Positions 8,086 to 18,000 of a stretch of DNA of 64,000 nucleotides are shown here, one piece after another. The translations under genes and the position numbers were made by a program. Location of the stretch: the NCBI RefSeq assembly GCF_027497495.1, contig NZ_CP114205.1, forward strand, positions 7,130,001 through 7,194,000, in the 5' to 3' direction. The first letter of the stretch is position 1; the number at the start of each line of letters is the position of its first letter. This DNA is from Streptomyces tubercidicus. Lineage in GTDB: Bacteria > Actinomycetota > Actinomycetes > Streptomycetales > Streptomycetaceae. The notes beneath the pieces were generated by a model. That model was not told the DNA's origin and did no database searches. It saw nothing but the letters and a program-made list of their open reading frames with translations.

Positions 8086-9666
8086 ATGACGCAAGCGCGG
8101 AGCAATACGGTCGACGGAGTCCTGCGACGCAGCGCCCGGCGGGTGCCCGGACGGACCGCGGTGCGCTACGCGGACCGGTCCTGGACCTATCGCGAACTGG
8201 ACGACGCGGTGACCGCCGCGGCCCGGCTGCTGCTGGCCGACGGCCTGGAGCCCGGCGACCGGGTCGCCTCCTACGGCCACAACTCCGATGCGTATCTGAT
8301 CGGGTTCCTGGCCTGCGCTCGCGCCGGACTGGTGCACGTACCGGTCAACCACAGCCTGACCGGCGAGGATCTGCGCTACCTCCTGGACCAGTCCGGCAGC
8401 GTGCTGGTGCTCACCGACGCCGCGCTGGCGCACCGGCTGCCGGATTCCGTACGCGGCATGCCCTTGCACGGGGCGCCGGGAGGGCTGCTGGAACGGCTCG
8501 CGGCGGGCGGCGGCGAGCCGGATGCCGCCGGGCCGGATGCGGTGCAGCGGGACGCCGTGGAGCCGGACGCCTCGGCCCCGTTGGCCGAGGTCCCCGACGA
8601 GGCCCTCGTCCAGCTCCTCTACACCTCGGGAACCACCGCGCTGCCCAAGGGCGCGATGATGACGCACCGCGCCCTGGTGCACGAGTACACCAGCGCCGTC
8701 ATCGCCCTCGACCTGAAGGAGACGGACCGGCCGGTGCACTCGCTGCCGCTCTACCACTCGGCGCAGATGCATGTGTTCCTGCTGCCGTATCTGGCGGTGG
8801 GCGCGGAGAACACCATCCTGGACGGGCCCGACCCGGGGCGGATCTTCGATCTGGTGGAAGCGGGCCTGGCCGACAGCCTGTTCGCGCCGCCGACCGTATG
8901 GATCGCGCTGGCGAACCACCCCGACTTCCCCGTACGGGAGCTGAGCGGGCTGCGCAAGGCCTACTACGGAGCCTCGATCATGCCGGTGCCCGTCCTGGAG
9001 CGGCTCCGTGCCCGGCTGCCCGGACTCGCCTTCTACAACTGCTTCGGGCAGAGCGAGATCGGGCCGCTGGCCACCGTGCTCGGCCCCGGAGAGCACGAGG
9101 GCCGGATGGACTCCTGCGGGCGCCCGGTGCTGTTCGTCGAGGCGCGGGTAGTGGACGAGGAGGGCCGGGAGGTCCCCGACGGAACCCGGGGCGAGGTCGT
9201 CTACCGGTCACCCCAGCTGTGCACCGGCTACTGGGAGAAGCCGGAGGAGACCGCCGAGGCGTTCCGGGACGGCTGGTTCCACTCCGGGGACCTCGCCGTC
9301 CGTGACACGGAGGGCTATTTCACGGTGGTCGACCGGGTCAAGGACGTCATCAACTCCGGTGGCGTACTGGTCGCCTCGCGCCAGGTGGAGGACGTGCTCT
9401 ACGAGCATCCGCAGGTGGCCGAGGTCGCGGTGATCGGGCTGCCGGACGAGCGCTGGATCGAGGCGGTGACCGCGGTGGTCGTACGGCGCGTGGACGGCGT
9501 GAGCGGCGGCGCCGAGGTGGGGGAGCAGGAGCTGATCGACGCGGCGCGCGCCCGCCTGGCCCCGTTCAAGGCGCCCAAGCGGGTGATGTTCGTGGACGCG
9601 CTGCCGCGCAACGCCAGTGGCAAGGTCCTCAAGCGGGAGCTGCGGGCCCGGTTCGGCGCGCCCTGA
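8086..9666 (+). CDS. AMP-forming acyl-CoA synthetase, second copy (FadD-like)
   Basis: 526 residues from ATG 8086. It carries YTSGTTALPKGAMMTH (P-loop), FGQSEIGPL (adenine-binding), RVKDVINSGGVLVASRQVE (hinge) and NASGKVLKRELRARF (catalytic Lys). The VLVAS segment replaces the usual VNIYP, and residues 140-165 hold an unusual acidic run (PDAAGPDAVQ...) between subdomains. The enzyme makes acyl-CoA thioesters; the substrate is unknown but its neighbours suggest ring- or branched-acid catabolism. It has its own leaderless promoter, so it need not be co-transcribed with the first synthetase. Confidence 0.87.
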   Translation: MTQARSNTVDGVLRRSARRVPGRTAVRYADRSWTYRELDDAVTAAARLLLADGLEPGDRVASYGHNSDAYLIGFLACARAGLVHVPVNHSLTGEDLRYLLDQSGSVLVLTDAALAHRLPDSVRGMPLHGAPGGLLERLAAGGGEPDAAGPDAVQRDAVEPDASAPLAEVPDEALVQLLYTSGTTALPKGAMMTHRALVHEYTSAVIALDLKETDRPVHSLPLYHSAQMHVFLLPYLAVGAENTILDGPDPGRIFDLVEAGLADSLFAPPTVWIALANHPDFPVRELSGLRKAYYGASIMPVPVLERLRARLPGLAFYNCFGQSEIGPLATVLGPGEHEGRMDSCGRPVLFVEARVVDEEGREVPDGTRGEVVYRSPQLCTGYWEKPEETAEAFRDGWFHSGDLAVRDTEGYFTVVDRVKDVINSGGVLVASRQVEDVLYEHPQVAEVAVIGLPDERWIEAVTAVVVRRVDGVSGGAEVGEQELIDAARARLAPFKAPKRVMFVDALPRNASGKVLKRELRARFGAP

Positions 9667-9785
9667 GCCGGGCCGCCGACCGGGCACGGCGTGCGTGCAG
9701 GGCGACTGTCAGTGCCCCCTGCCATGCTGAGAAACGGTGCGCACAACGCCGTGCCCGCCACGATCCGTGCAACGGAGGTCCCTCC

Positions 9786-10586
9786 ATGCTGACCACCAAC
9801 TATGTCCCGGGCACCCCGAACTGGCTCGACCTCGGCGCCCCCGACATCGACGCCGCCGTCTCCTTCTACTCCGCCGTGTTCGGCTGGACCTTCCAGTCGG
9901 CCGGCCCGGATGCCGGCGGATACGGCTTCTTCCAGCTCGGCGGCGAGACGGTCGGTGCCATCGGCCCGCTGATGGACGAGGGCGCCCGCTCCGCCTGGAC
10001 GGTGTATTTCCACACCCCCGACGCGGACGCCACGGGCAAGGCGGTGGAGCAGGCCGGCGGCTCGGTGCGCGTCCCGCCGATGGATGTCTTCACCGCCGGC
10101 CGGCTGGCCGCCTTCACCGACCCGACGGGCGGCGAGTTCGCCGTATGGCAGCCGGTCGATGTGCCGGGCCTGGAGCGGGTGATGGAGCCGAACGCGCTCT
10201 GCTGGACGGAGCTGTACACCACCGACGCGGCAGCGGCGAAGGACTTCTACCGCTCGGTCTTCTCCTGGAGCCATCAGGACATGCCCATGGGCGGCGACGT
10301 CATCTACTCCGTCGTGTCCGCACCGGGCGGCGGCGAGGGCGACGACACGGGGCACGGCGGCATCATGCAGCTCCAGGAGGAGAACCTGAAGGCCGGTTCG
10401 ACCTCGGAGTGGCACCCGTATTTCGGGGTGACCGACTGCGACGCCACCTTCGCCGCGGCCACCGGCCATGGCGCGACGGTACTGATCCCGCCCACCGATG
10501 CCCCCGGCGTCGGCCGGCTGGCCATGGTCAAGGACCCGGCCGGCGCCCCGTTCGCCCTGATCAAGGGAGACCCGACCCTGAGCTGA
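9786..10586 (+). CDS. Two-domain VOC (glyoxalase/bleomycin-resistance fold) protein
   Basis: 266 residues made of two tandem vicinal-oxygen-chelate modules, each opening with a similar strand (PNWLDLGAPDIDAAVSFYSAVFGW near residue 10 and NALCWTELYTTDAAAAKDFYRSVF near 137) and closing with a conserved DPTGGEFAVW or DPAGAPFALI motif. This architecture is common in Streptomyces hydroxylase-like or antibiotic-binding VOC proteins of unassigned function. Whether a metal-binding triad is complete cannot be judged without a model. A GGAGG ribosome site lies 7 bases before the ATG. It stands alone between two transcription units. Confidence 0.8.
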   Translation: MLTTNYVPGTPNWLDLGAPDIDAAVSFYSAVFGWTFQSAGPDAGGYGFFQLGGETVGAIGPLMDEGARSAWTVYFHTPDADATGKAVEQAGGSVRVPPMDVFTAGRLAAFTDPTGGEFAVWQPVDVPGLERVMEPNALCWTELYTTDAAAAKDFYRSVFSWSHQDMPMGGDVIYSVVSAPGGGEGDDTGHGGIMQLQEENLKAGSTSEWHPYFGVTDCDATFAAATGHGATVLIPPTDAPGVGRLAMVKDPAGAPFALIKGDPTLS

Positions 10587-10738
10587 GCCGTCCCGCCGTC
10601 GTCCGTCCGTTGCCGCCGGGCCGGGCCCGCTGCCCACACCATGCCTCCGAAAATGCCGGGCCCGCGACGGCCTCCGGCGCCTATGGTCCCCGGGGCGGCG
10701 GAACGTATGCCGCATGACGGAGGGAGAGCGGGCGCCAC

Positions 10739-11608
10739 ATGGGAGCAGAGCAGCATCAGGAGTGGTGGACGGCTTCAGGAGTCAGGCTGCGCCGGGTCTC
10801 CTCCGGTGACGGGCGCGGGAACTGGCTCTTCGTGCCCGGCGGACCGGGGATGGGCTCCGAGTCCCTGCACGGCCTGGTGGCGGCGGCCCAGGTCCCCGGA
10901 GCCGCCTGGCTGGTCGATCTGCCCGGCGACGGCTCCAACCGCGGCCTTCCCGCGATTCCGGCCGATCCCTACTCCCACTGGCCGGGCGCTCTGGCGGAGG
11001 CCGCGCAGGCGCTGGACGAGGTAGTCATGGTCGGCCACTCCACCGGGGGCATGTTCCTGCTGTCCGTCCCGGAACTCGCGGCACATCTCAGGGGCCTGGC
11101 GCTGATCAGCAGCGCACCGCACGCCGGCTGGCGGCCCGCCTTCGCCCGCTACGCCCAGGACCACCCGCTCCCCGGTGTCGACGCCGCAGCCGAGCGCTAT
11201 GCCCGGCAGCCGGACGACCGGACCCTGCGCGCGCTGACCCTGGCCGCCGCGCCCTGGAACTTCAGCCCGTCCGCGTCCGCCGAGGGCCGGGCGCTCCTTA
11301 CCGGCCTTCCCTACTGCCATGACGCGGTGGCCTGGGCCGATGCCCATTTCGACGACGACTACCGCGCTCGCTGGACACCACGGGACCTGCCGACCCTGAT
11401 CGTCAGCGGCGACCGGGACCACATCGTCGACCAGCGGCTCTGGCAGGACGAGCCCGGCTTCCAGGGCCCGCACCTCCTGCACCGCAGGATCGCCGACGCC
11501 GGCCACTTCCCGTGGATCGAAAACCCTGAGGCCGTCCGGACGGCCTTCGCCGATTTCGCCGACCGACTCGCCGACCAATTCGCCGACCGACGGGACTCGA
11601 CGGGCTGA
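10739..11608 (+). CDS. Alpha/beta hydrolase (GHSTGG type)
   Basis: 289 residues with the nucleophile elbow VMVGHSTGGMFLLS near residue 100, a late acid in LIVSGDRDHIVD and the catalytic His in ADAGHFPWIENPEA. This is the standard Ser-Asp-His triad and fold of proline iminopeptidase-like or ester hydrolases. There is no signal peptide, so it is cytosolic. It is monocistronic: the next gene is on the opposite strand 48 bases away. Substrate cannot be inferred. Confidence 0.8.
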   Translation: MGAEQHQEWWTASGVRLRRVSSGDGRGNWLFVPGGPGMGSESLHGLVAAAQVPGAAWLVDLPGDGSNRGLPAIPADPYSHWPGALAEAAQALDEVVMVGHSTGGMFLLSVPELAAHLRGLALISSAPHAGWRPAFARYAQDHPLPGVDAAAERYARQPDDRTLRALTLAAAPWNFSPSASAEGRALLTGLPYCHDAVAWADAHFDDDYRARWTPRDLPTLIVSGDRDHIVDQRLWQDEPGFQGPHLLHRRIADAGHFPWIENPEAVRTAFADFADRLADQFADRRDSTG

Positions 11609-11656
11609 GCAGCCCTCGCCCCGCCGCACCCCGCCCCGCCGGGCGCGGCCACGTGC

Positions 11657-12133
11657 TCACCCACCGGACACAAGCCCGGCCAGGTGCCGCAGCGAGTTAC
11701 TGAGATGCTCAGGCCCGAACGGCGGGAAGTGGATGTACTCCCGGATGGCCTGCGGCACCGCCGACCAGTCGTAGGTGAGCGTGACCGCGGTCTCGGACGG
11801 GCCGAGCGGCGCAAGGTCATAACGCCAGAGCCAGCCCCCGAACTCCAGCCGGCCGTCGTCCTTCTCCTGCCCCGTCAGCCAGCCCAGGGCGCGCGGCGGG
11901 TCGCACACCTGGACCTGATTGGCCACCTGGTAATCACCGTTCGGATGGTTGGAGTGGTACATGTCCATCCGGAAGACCTGCCCCACCTCGGTCAGCGGCG
12001 CCCGGTCGACAGCTTCCCGCACCCAGCCGGTGCCATCGATCGCGGAATGCGCCGTCGGGTCCGCCAGCACCGCGAATACCCTGGCGGCGGGCACGGCGAC
12101 CGTAAGGGTGGCGCTCACGTTCTCCTGGTCCAC
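11657..12133 (-). CDS. SRPBCC-fold (START/polyketide cyclase-like) protein
   Basis: 158 residues from the GTG at 12133. AAGGAG lies 10 bases before this GTG but only one base before the alternative GTG at 12142, so 12133 is preferred. The sequence opens SATLTVAVPAARVFAVLADP, the typical first strand and helix of SRPBCC proteins, and continues with the alternating strands of a hydrophobic ligand-binding cup. Such proteins bind lipids or aromatic polyketides, or act as toxin-type stress proteins; no particular role is indicated. It lies just downstream of paaK on the same strand, separated by 99 bases. Confidence 0.75.
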   Translation of the reverse strand: MDQENVSATLTVAVPAARVFAVLADPTAHSAIDGTGWVREAVDRAPLTEVGQVFRMDMYHSNHPNGDYQVANQVQVCDPPRALGWLTGQEKDDGRLEFGGWLWRYDLAPLGPSETAVTLTYDWSAVPQAIREYIHFPPFGPEHLSNSLRHLAGLVSGG

Positions 12134-12232
12134 GGTGTGCACGCTCCTTGTCGTCTCAGCTCGACCTCCCGCAGGCGCGGAAGAGGGACGTGTGGATGTT
12201 CCCTCCCTACAGACGACGCGGCGAAGCGGAAC

Positions 12233-13543
12233 TCATCGGTCGGGCCGGGCATCCACGATGCGCTTGATCTTGCCCACCGAGCGCTCCAGGGTCTCCGGGT
12301 CGACGATCTCGACCGCGACCGAGACCCCGATGCCGTCCTTGACGCCGCGCGCGACCAGGTCGACGGCCGCCGCGCGCTGGTCAGGGGTCGCCTCCGGCCG
12401 GGCCTCGGCGCGTACGGTCAGGTGGTCCATCCGGCCCTCGCGGGTCAGCTTGAGCTGGAAGTGCGGGGCGATGCCGGGGGTGCGCAGCACGATCTCCTCG
12501 ATCTGTGCGGGGAAGAGGTTGACCCCGCGCAGGATGATCATGTCGTCGCTGCGTCCGGTGATCTTCTCCATCCGGCGGAAGGCGGGGCGGGCGGTGCCGG
12601 GCAGCAGCCGGGTCAGATCCCGGGTGCGGTAGCGGATGACCGGCATCGCTTCCTTGGTGAGCGAGGTGAAGACCAGCTCGCCGTGCGCACCGTCCGGCAG
12701 CAGCTCGCCGGTGATCGGGTCGACCACCTCCGGGTAGAAGTGGTCCTCCCAGATGTGCAGCCCGTCCTTGGTCTCCACACACTCCTGGGCGACGCCCGGC
12801 CCCATGACCTCCGACAGGCCGTATATGTCCACGGCGTCGATCGCGAACCGTTCCTCGATCTCGTGGCGCATCGCCTGGGTCCAGGGCTCGGCGCCGAAGA
12901 CGCCCACCTGGAGCGAGGTGGTACGGGGATCGATGCCCTGCCGCTCGAACTCGTCCAGCAGGGTGAGCATGTAGGACGGCGTGACCATGATGATCTCGGG
13001 GCGGAGGTCCTGGATGATCTGCACCTGGCGGGCGGTCATCCCGCCGGACGCCGGTACGACCGTGCAGCCGAGCCGCTCCGCGCCGTAGTGCGCGCCCAGT
13101 CCGCCGGTGAACAGCCCGTAGCCGTAAGCGATATGGACGGTATGGCCGGGCCGCCCGCCGGCCGCGTGGAGGGAGCGGGCGACCACATCCGCCCAGTGCG
13201 ACAGATCGCGCTCGGTGTAGCCCACGACCGTCGGGCGGCCCGTGGTGCCGCTGGAGGCATGGATACGGCGCACCTTCTCCTTGGGGACGGCGAACATCCC
13301 GAAGGGGTACTGGGCGCGCAGATCATCCTTGACGGTGAACGGGAACCGGGCGAGGTCGCCGAGCGAGCGGCAGTCCCGCGGATGCACCCCGGCCCGGTCG
13401 AAGGACTCCCGGTAGAACGGGACGTGGTCATAGGCATGCTGCAACGAGGCCCGCAGCCGGGTCAGTTGCAGTGCGCGCAACGCGTCCCCGGAGAGTCGTT
13501 CCCCCTCGTCGAACGTCGCACTGCCCGTAGCCGCTTCCGGCAT
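12233..13543 (-). CDS. paaK: Phenylacetate-CoA ligase
   Basis: 436 residues, matching the roughly 430-residue PaaK family, which is shorter than the other acyl-CoA synthetases here. Motifs are ASSGTTGRPTVVGYTERDL (P-loop), DIYGLSEVMGPGVAQEC (adenylation) and DDMIILRGVNLFPAQIEE (hinge). It activates phenylacetate to phenylacetyl-CoA, the entry step of the PaaABCDE epoxidation pathway; the rest of that pathway is not in this window. The ATG at 13543 has GAGGCGG 8 bases upstream, whereas the GTG at 13552 overlaps that site, so 13543 is preferred. A palindrome covering the leader and a consensus-like promoter suggest repression by a TetR-type PaaR. Confidence 0.88.
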   Translation of the reverse strand: MPEAATGSATFDEGERLSGDALRALQLTRLRASLQHAYDHVPFYRESFDRAGVHPRDCRSLGDLARFPFTVKDDLRAQYPFGMFAVPKEKVRRIHASSGTTGRPTVVGYTERDLSHWADVVARSLHAAGGRPGHTVHIAYGYGLFTGGLGAHYGAERLGCTVVPASGGMTARQVQIIQDLRPEIIMVTPSYMLTLLDEFERQGIDPRTTSLQVGVFGAEPWTQAMRHEIEERFAIDAVDIYGLSEVMGPGVAQECVETKDGLHIWEDHFYPEVVDPITGELLPDGAHGELVFTSLTKEAMPVIRYRTRDLTRLLPGTARPAFRRMEKITGRSDDMIILRGVNLFPAQIEEIVLRTPGIAPHFQLKLTREGRMDHLTVRAEARPEATPDQRAAAVDLVARGVKDGIGVSVAVEIVDPETLERSVGKIKRIVDARPDR

Positions 13544-13564
13544 GGAGTTCACCGCCTCGTGTCC

Positions 13565-13582
13565 CTACCGATCATTCGGTAG
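13565..13582. promoter_or_regulatory. Operator-like palindrome in the paaK leader
   Basis: CTACCGATCATTCGGTAG is a perfect 7-bp inverted repeat with a 4-base centre, 22 bases upstream of the paaK ATG. On the minus strand a promoter reads TTGACG (13620-13625), 17-bp spacer, TTACTT (13597-13602), which puts the palindrome at about +8 to +25. That is a typical repressor position. PaaR repressors of the TetR family use ACCGA/TCGGT half-sites, but no paaR gene is in the window. Confidence 0.6.
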
Positions 13583-13664
13583 CCGCATGCTGAACCAAGT
13601 AATCAGCGCGCGGCGAACACGTCAAGGGGCGTGCCGCGGCCGGCTCACGGGTAGCGTCCGGCGC

Positions 13665-14363
13665 ATGAGTGACGTACAGAAAGTGCAGGTCGGTGAGGTC
13701 CAGCTGGCATACCGGGTGTGGGGGGAGGAGGACGCGCCCCCGGCCGTGCTGCTGCACTGCCTCGGTGAGGACGGCGAGGACTGGCGTGGCGTGGTCGGCC
13801 GGCTCGCCGGGACCCACCGGGTTTTCGCCCTCGACCAGCGCGGCCATGGCCACAGCGACTGGCCGGGCGAGTACGGCTTCGCGCAGTGGCGGGACGATGT
13901 GCTCGGCTTCCTCCAGGCGCTCGGTCTGGAGCGGGTGACCCTCATCGGGCACTCGCTGGGCGCGCTGGCCGCCCTGCTGGTGGCCGCGGAGCGCCCGGAC
14001 CGGGTGGACCGGCTGATCCTGGAAGAGGTGCCGCCGCCGCTGCCCGCCGACCCGCCGCAGGAGGTGCCGGAGCAGCCGGCCGGCCCGCAGTCGTTCGACT
14101 GGCAGGCCGAGGCCGCGGTGGTGGCGGAGCGCAACGCACCCGACCCCGCGTGGTGGGACGCGCCGGCGAAGGTCACCGCACCGACCCTGATCATCGGCGG
14201 CGGCGAGTCCAGCCATATCCCGCAGCACCACCTCGCCGGCCTGGCCGAGCGGATCCCCGACGCCCGGCTGGTGACGGTGGAGGGGGCCGGTCACCTCGTC
14301 CACGAGGAGCGCCCCGGGGAGTTCCTCGCCGCGGTCAACTCGTTCCTCGCGCCGCGCCCGTAA
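13665..14363 (+). CDS. Alpha/beta hydrolase (GHSLGA type)
   Basis: 232 residues from ATG 13665. Nucleophile elbow LIGHSLGALAALL near residue 95, oxyanion region LLHCLGEDGEDW, catalytic His in EGAGHLVHEERP. The protein is short for the family and has a reduced cap, like small esterases or 3-oxoadipate enol-lactonase relatives. A TAGCGT -10-like hexamer ends seven bases before the ATG, suggesting a leaderless transcript. The gene diverges from paaK, with about 120 bases between the starts, so the two may share control, but that is only positional evidence. Confidence 0.8.
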   Translation: MSDVQKVQVGEVQLAYRVWGEEDAPPAVLLHCLGEDGEDWRGVVGRLAGTHRVFALDQRGHGHSDWPGEYGFAQWRDDVLGFLQALGLERVTLIGHSLGALAALLVAAERPDRVDRLILEEVPPPLPADPPQEVPEQPAGPQSFDWQAEAAVVAERNAPDPAWWDAPAKVTAPTLIIGGGESSHIPQHHLAGLAERIPDARLVTVEGAGHLVHEERPGEFLAAVNSFLAPRP

Positions 14364-14398
14364 CCCTGGGGCACGGGCCCACGGCTGTCCGGTTCGCA

Positions 14399-14456
14399 CC
14401 CTGTCGTCACACTTCCGCCCGCCCTCCGGCCGGACGGCGGTAGTTTGACGACAGGG
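14399..14456. terminator. Long imperfect hairpin between hydrolase and chorismate mutase genes
   Basis: CCCTGTCGTCA (14399-14409) pairs perfectly with TGACGACAGGG (14446-14456). A second stem inside, CCGCC (14415-14419) with GGCGG (14436-14440), extends it. It lies 36 bases after the hydrolase stop and 69 before the next start, so it probably terminates the hydrolase transcript. A regulatory hairpin in the next gene's leader is possible. Confidence 0.55.
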
Positions 14457-14524
14457 CCGGGCTCGCCGCCGTACGGCCTCCCCGTCCTCCCCTCGGGGAC
14501 CCCGAGGTTCGAGAAAGGCCGACC

Positions 14525-15175
14525 GTGCAGCTGACCACCTCGATACGGAGCGCCCTGATCGTCGGCGCCGCCGCGACCGTCCTGCTCACCGGCGTCACCG
14601 GGGCCGTCGCGGCGCCGCCCGCGCCGTCGCCCGCCACCACCGCACCGGCCGCCGCCACCGCACCGGCCGCCGCCACCGCGCACTCCCCGTACGGCCAACT
14701 CCGGCCACTCGCCGCGCTGTCCGCGGAGCGGCTGGCCACCGCTGATCTGGTGGCCGCGGCGAAATGGGGCACCGGCAGCCCGATCGACGATCCGGCGCGC
14801 GAGCGGGAGGTGCTGAACTCGGTGGCGGAACAGGCCCGGCAGCTCGGTGCCGACCCCGCTGCCACGGTGCGGATCTTCCGGGACCAGATCGAGGCCAACA
14901 AGGTCGTGCAGCGCGGGCTGCACCGCCGGTGGGACGCGAACCCGGCGCAGGCGCCCACCGAGCGGCCCGACCTCGGTCAGGTGCGCAAGGAGATCAACCG
15001 CGTCAACGGCGAGCTGGTCCGGGCCCTCGCCGACTCCCCGTCCGCCCGCTCGGCGCCGTACTGCGCACCGCTGCTGACCGTGGCCGCCGACCGGGTACGT
15101 CACGAGCGGCATCTGGACGGGCTGCACACGAGCGCGCTGGCCCGTTCGCTGCGGTCGGTCTGCGGCGGAAACTGA
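14525..15175 (+). CDS. Secreted chorismate mutase, AroQ-gamma type
   Basis: 216 residues from a GTG. It starts with a signal peptide (SIRSALIVGAAATVLLTG... ending AVAA) and an Ala/Thr/Pro linker containing the 8-residue repeat PAAATA. The mature part is all-helical and carries ADLVAAAKWGTGSPIDDP and FRDQIEANKVVQRGLH, the conserved helices of exported AroQ-gamma enzymes that supply the active-site Arg, Lys and Gln/Glu residues. These enzymes convert chorismate to prephenate outside the cytoplasm for unclear reasons. The C-terminal region has two Cys (YCAP and RSVCGG) that may form a disulphide, as in the M. tuberculosis enzyme. It stands alone between other units. Confidence 0.8.
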   Translation: MQLTTSIRSALIVGAAATVLLTGVTGAVAAPPAPSPATTAPAAATAPAAATAHSPYGQLRPLAALSAERLATADLVAAAKWGTGSPIDDPAREREVLNSVAEQARQLGADPAATVRIFRDQIEANKVVQRGLHRRWDANPAQAPTERPDLGQVRKEINRVNGELVRALADSPSARSAPYCAPLLTVAADRVRHERHLDGLHTSALARSLRSVCGGN

Positions 15176-15230
15176 GGCCCGGGGCGGGGGCGGCGGCCCG
15201 CCGGGCGCGGCCCCCGGTCAGACCGTCCGC

Positions 15231-16859
<1,629 letters not shown>

Positions 16860-16941
16860 GTCTCCTCCAGACCGGGCGGGGTGGGGTCGGCGGTCATTAG
16901 AGCGCCGCCGCGAAGAGCAGGGAAGGGCCCCGGCCAAGAAA

Positions 16942-16958
16942 TCTGACTGTCTGTCAGA
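16942..16958. promoter_or_regulatory. Second copy of the TCTGA-N7-TCAGA dyad, in the divergent synthetase/crotonase promoter
   Basis: TCTGACTGTCTGTCAGA is a perfect 6-bp inverted repeat around TGTCT. It matches the dyad at 5150-5166 in both half-sites and overall length. It sits 83 bases from the synthetase start and 65 from the crotonase start, so one bound repressor could silence both directions. Confidence 0.6.
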
Positions 16959-17022
16959 AAAGCCTTGAAGTCGCTGTGCGGCTACTGCAACCTGTTCTCG
17001 TCGTGAGACGGGAGGACGGAAC

Positions 17023-17823
17023 ATGGGTGGTACGGAACATCTCTCGGTGGAGCGCGTCGGCGCGACACTGGTGCTCACCCTCAACCGGCCGGAGGCGAAG
17101 AACGCGCTCTCGCTGCCGATGCTGGTGGGCCTGTACGACGGCTGGATCGCCGCCGACGAGGACGACGAGATCCGCTCCATCGTCCTCACCGGCGCCGGCG
17201 GCACCTTCTGCGCCGGAATGGACCTCAAGGCCCTCGCGGGCGACGGGATGGCCGGCGAGCAGTACCGCGACCGGCTGCGCGCCGACCCGGACCTGCACTG
17301 GAAGGCGATGCTGCGGCACCACCGCCCCCGCAAGCCGGTGATCGCCGCCGTCGAGGGGCACTGCGTCGCGGGCGGCACGGAGATCCTCCAGGGCACCGAC
17401 ATCCGGGTCGCCGGCGACGGTGCCACCTTCGGGCTCTTCGAGGTCCGGCGCGGACTGTTCCCGATCGGCGGCTCCACCGTCCGCCTCGCCCGCCAGATCC
17501 CCCGCACCCACGCCCTGGAGATGCTGCTCACCGGCCGGCCCTACACCGCACACGAGGCCGAGCGCATCGGTCTGATCGGCCATGTCGTGCCCGAGGGCAC
17601 CGCGCGGGACAAGGCCCTGGAGATCGCCGAACTGATCAACGGCTGCGGCCCGCTGGCCGTCGAAGCCGTCAAGGCATCCGTCTACGAGACCGCCGCGATG
17701 ACCGAGACCGACGGGCTGGCGGCCGAACTCGCCCGCGGCTGGCCGGTCTTCGACACCGCCGACGCCAAAGAGGGCTCCCGGGCCTTCGCGGAGAAGCGCC
17801 CGCCCGTCTACCGGCGGGCCTGA
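17023..17823 (+). CDS. Crotonase-family protein (enoyl-CoA hydratase-like)
   Basis: 266 residues. The two oxyanion-hole segments are visible: AGGTFCAGMDLKALAG (residues 62-77) and AVEGHCVAGGTEILQGTDI (near 110), with family signature NRPEAKNALS at the N-terminus. The second segment places Glu in GGTEIL where hydratases keep a catalytic acid, so hydration of an enoyl-CoA is plausible, though isomerase or hydrolase activity is possible. GGGAGGA precedes the ATG. It is followed only by the inverted-repeat element and then the DUF35 and thiolase-like genes on the same strand, which suggests one operon for acyl-CoA breakdown. Confidence 0.85.
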   Translation: MGGTEHLSVERVGATLVLTLNRPEAKNALSLPMLVGLYDGWIAADEDDEIRSIVLTGAGGTFCAGMDLKALAGDGMAGEQYRDRLRADPDLHWKAMLRHHRPRKPVIAAVEGHCVAGGTEILQGTDIRVAGDGATFGLFEVRRGLFPIGGSTVRLARQIPRTHALEMLLTGRPYTAHEAERIGLIGHVVPEGTARDKALEIAELINGCGPLAVEAVKASVYETAAMTETDGLAAELARGWPVFDTADAKEGSRAFAEKRPPVYRRA

Positions 17824-17824
17824 C

Positions 17825-17992
17825 CCTAGGGGGTGTCTTCCCGATCATGCCGGGCTCGCGGGGCGTGGCACGCACGCTCGCCGCGTTGTCGTCACTCGCC
17901 GACGCTCCGCGTCGACTCCCTCCTCCGCCTTGCGAACGCACGCACCACACCCCGCTCCCTGATCCGGCCTGATCGGGAAGACACCCCCTAGG
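17825..17992. mobile_element. MITE-like 168-bp inverted-repeat element in the crotonase/DUF35 gap
   Basis: The ends are 29-bp inverted repeats (17825-17853 and 17964-17992) with one mismatch. Each outer end reads CCTAG and the core of the arm is GGGGTGTCTTCCCGATCA. CTAG, or just TA, flanks both cores and would be the target-site duplication. The inner parts also pair imperfectly, so the whole element can fold. It carries no convincing gene and would need a transposase in trans. It begins two bases after the crotonase stop and ends nine bases before the DUF35 ATG, so it lies within a probable transcript. Confidence 0.65.
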
Positions 17993-18000
17993 AGTCCCGT

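Noticed and set aside
16860..17531. N-terminal extension of the third acyl-CoA synthetase across the crotonase gene
   Set aside because: The extension is antisense to a clear crotonase and a GGAGGAG-preceded GTG gives the normal family length.
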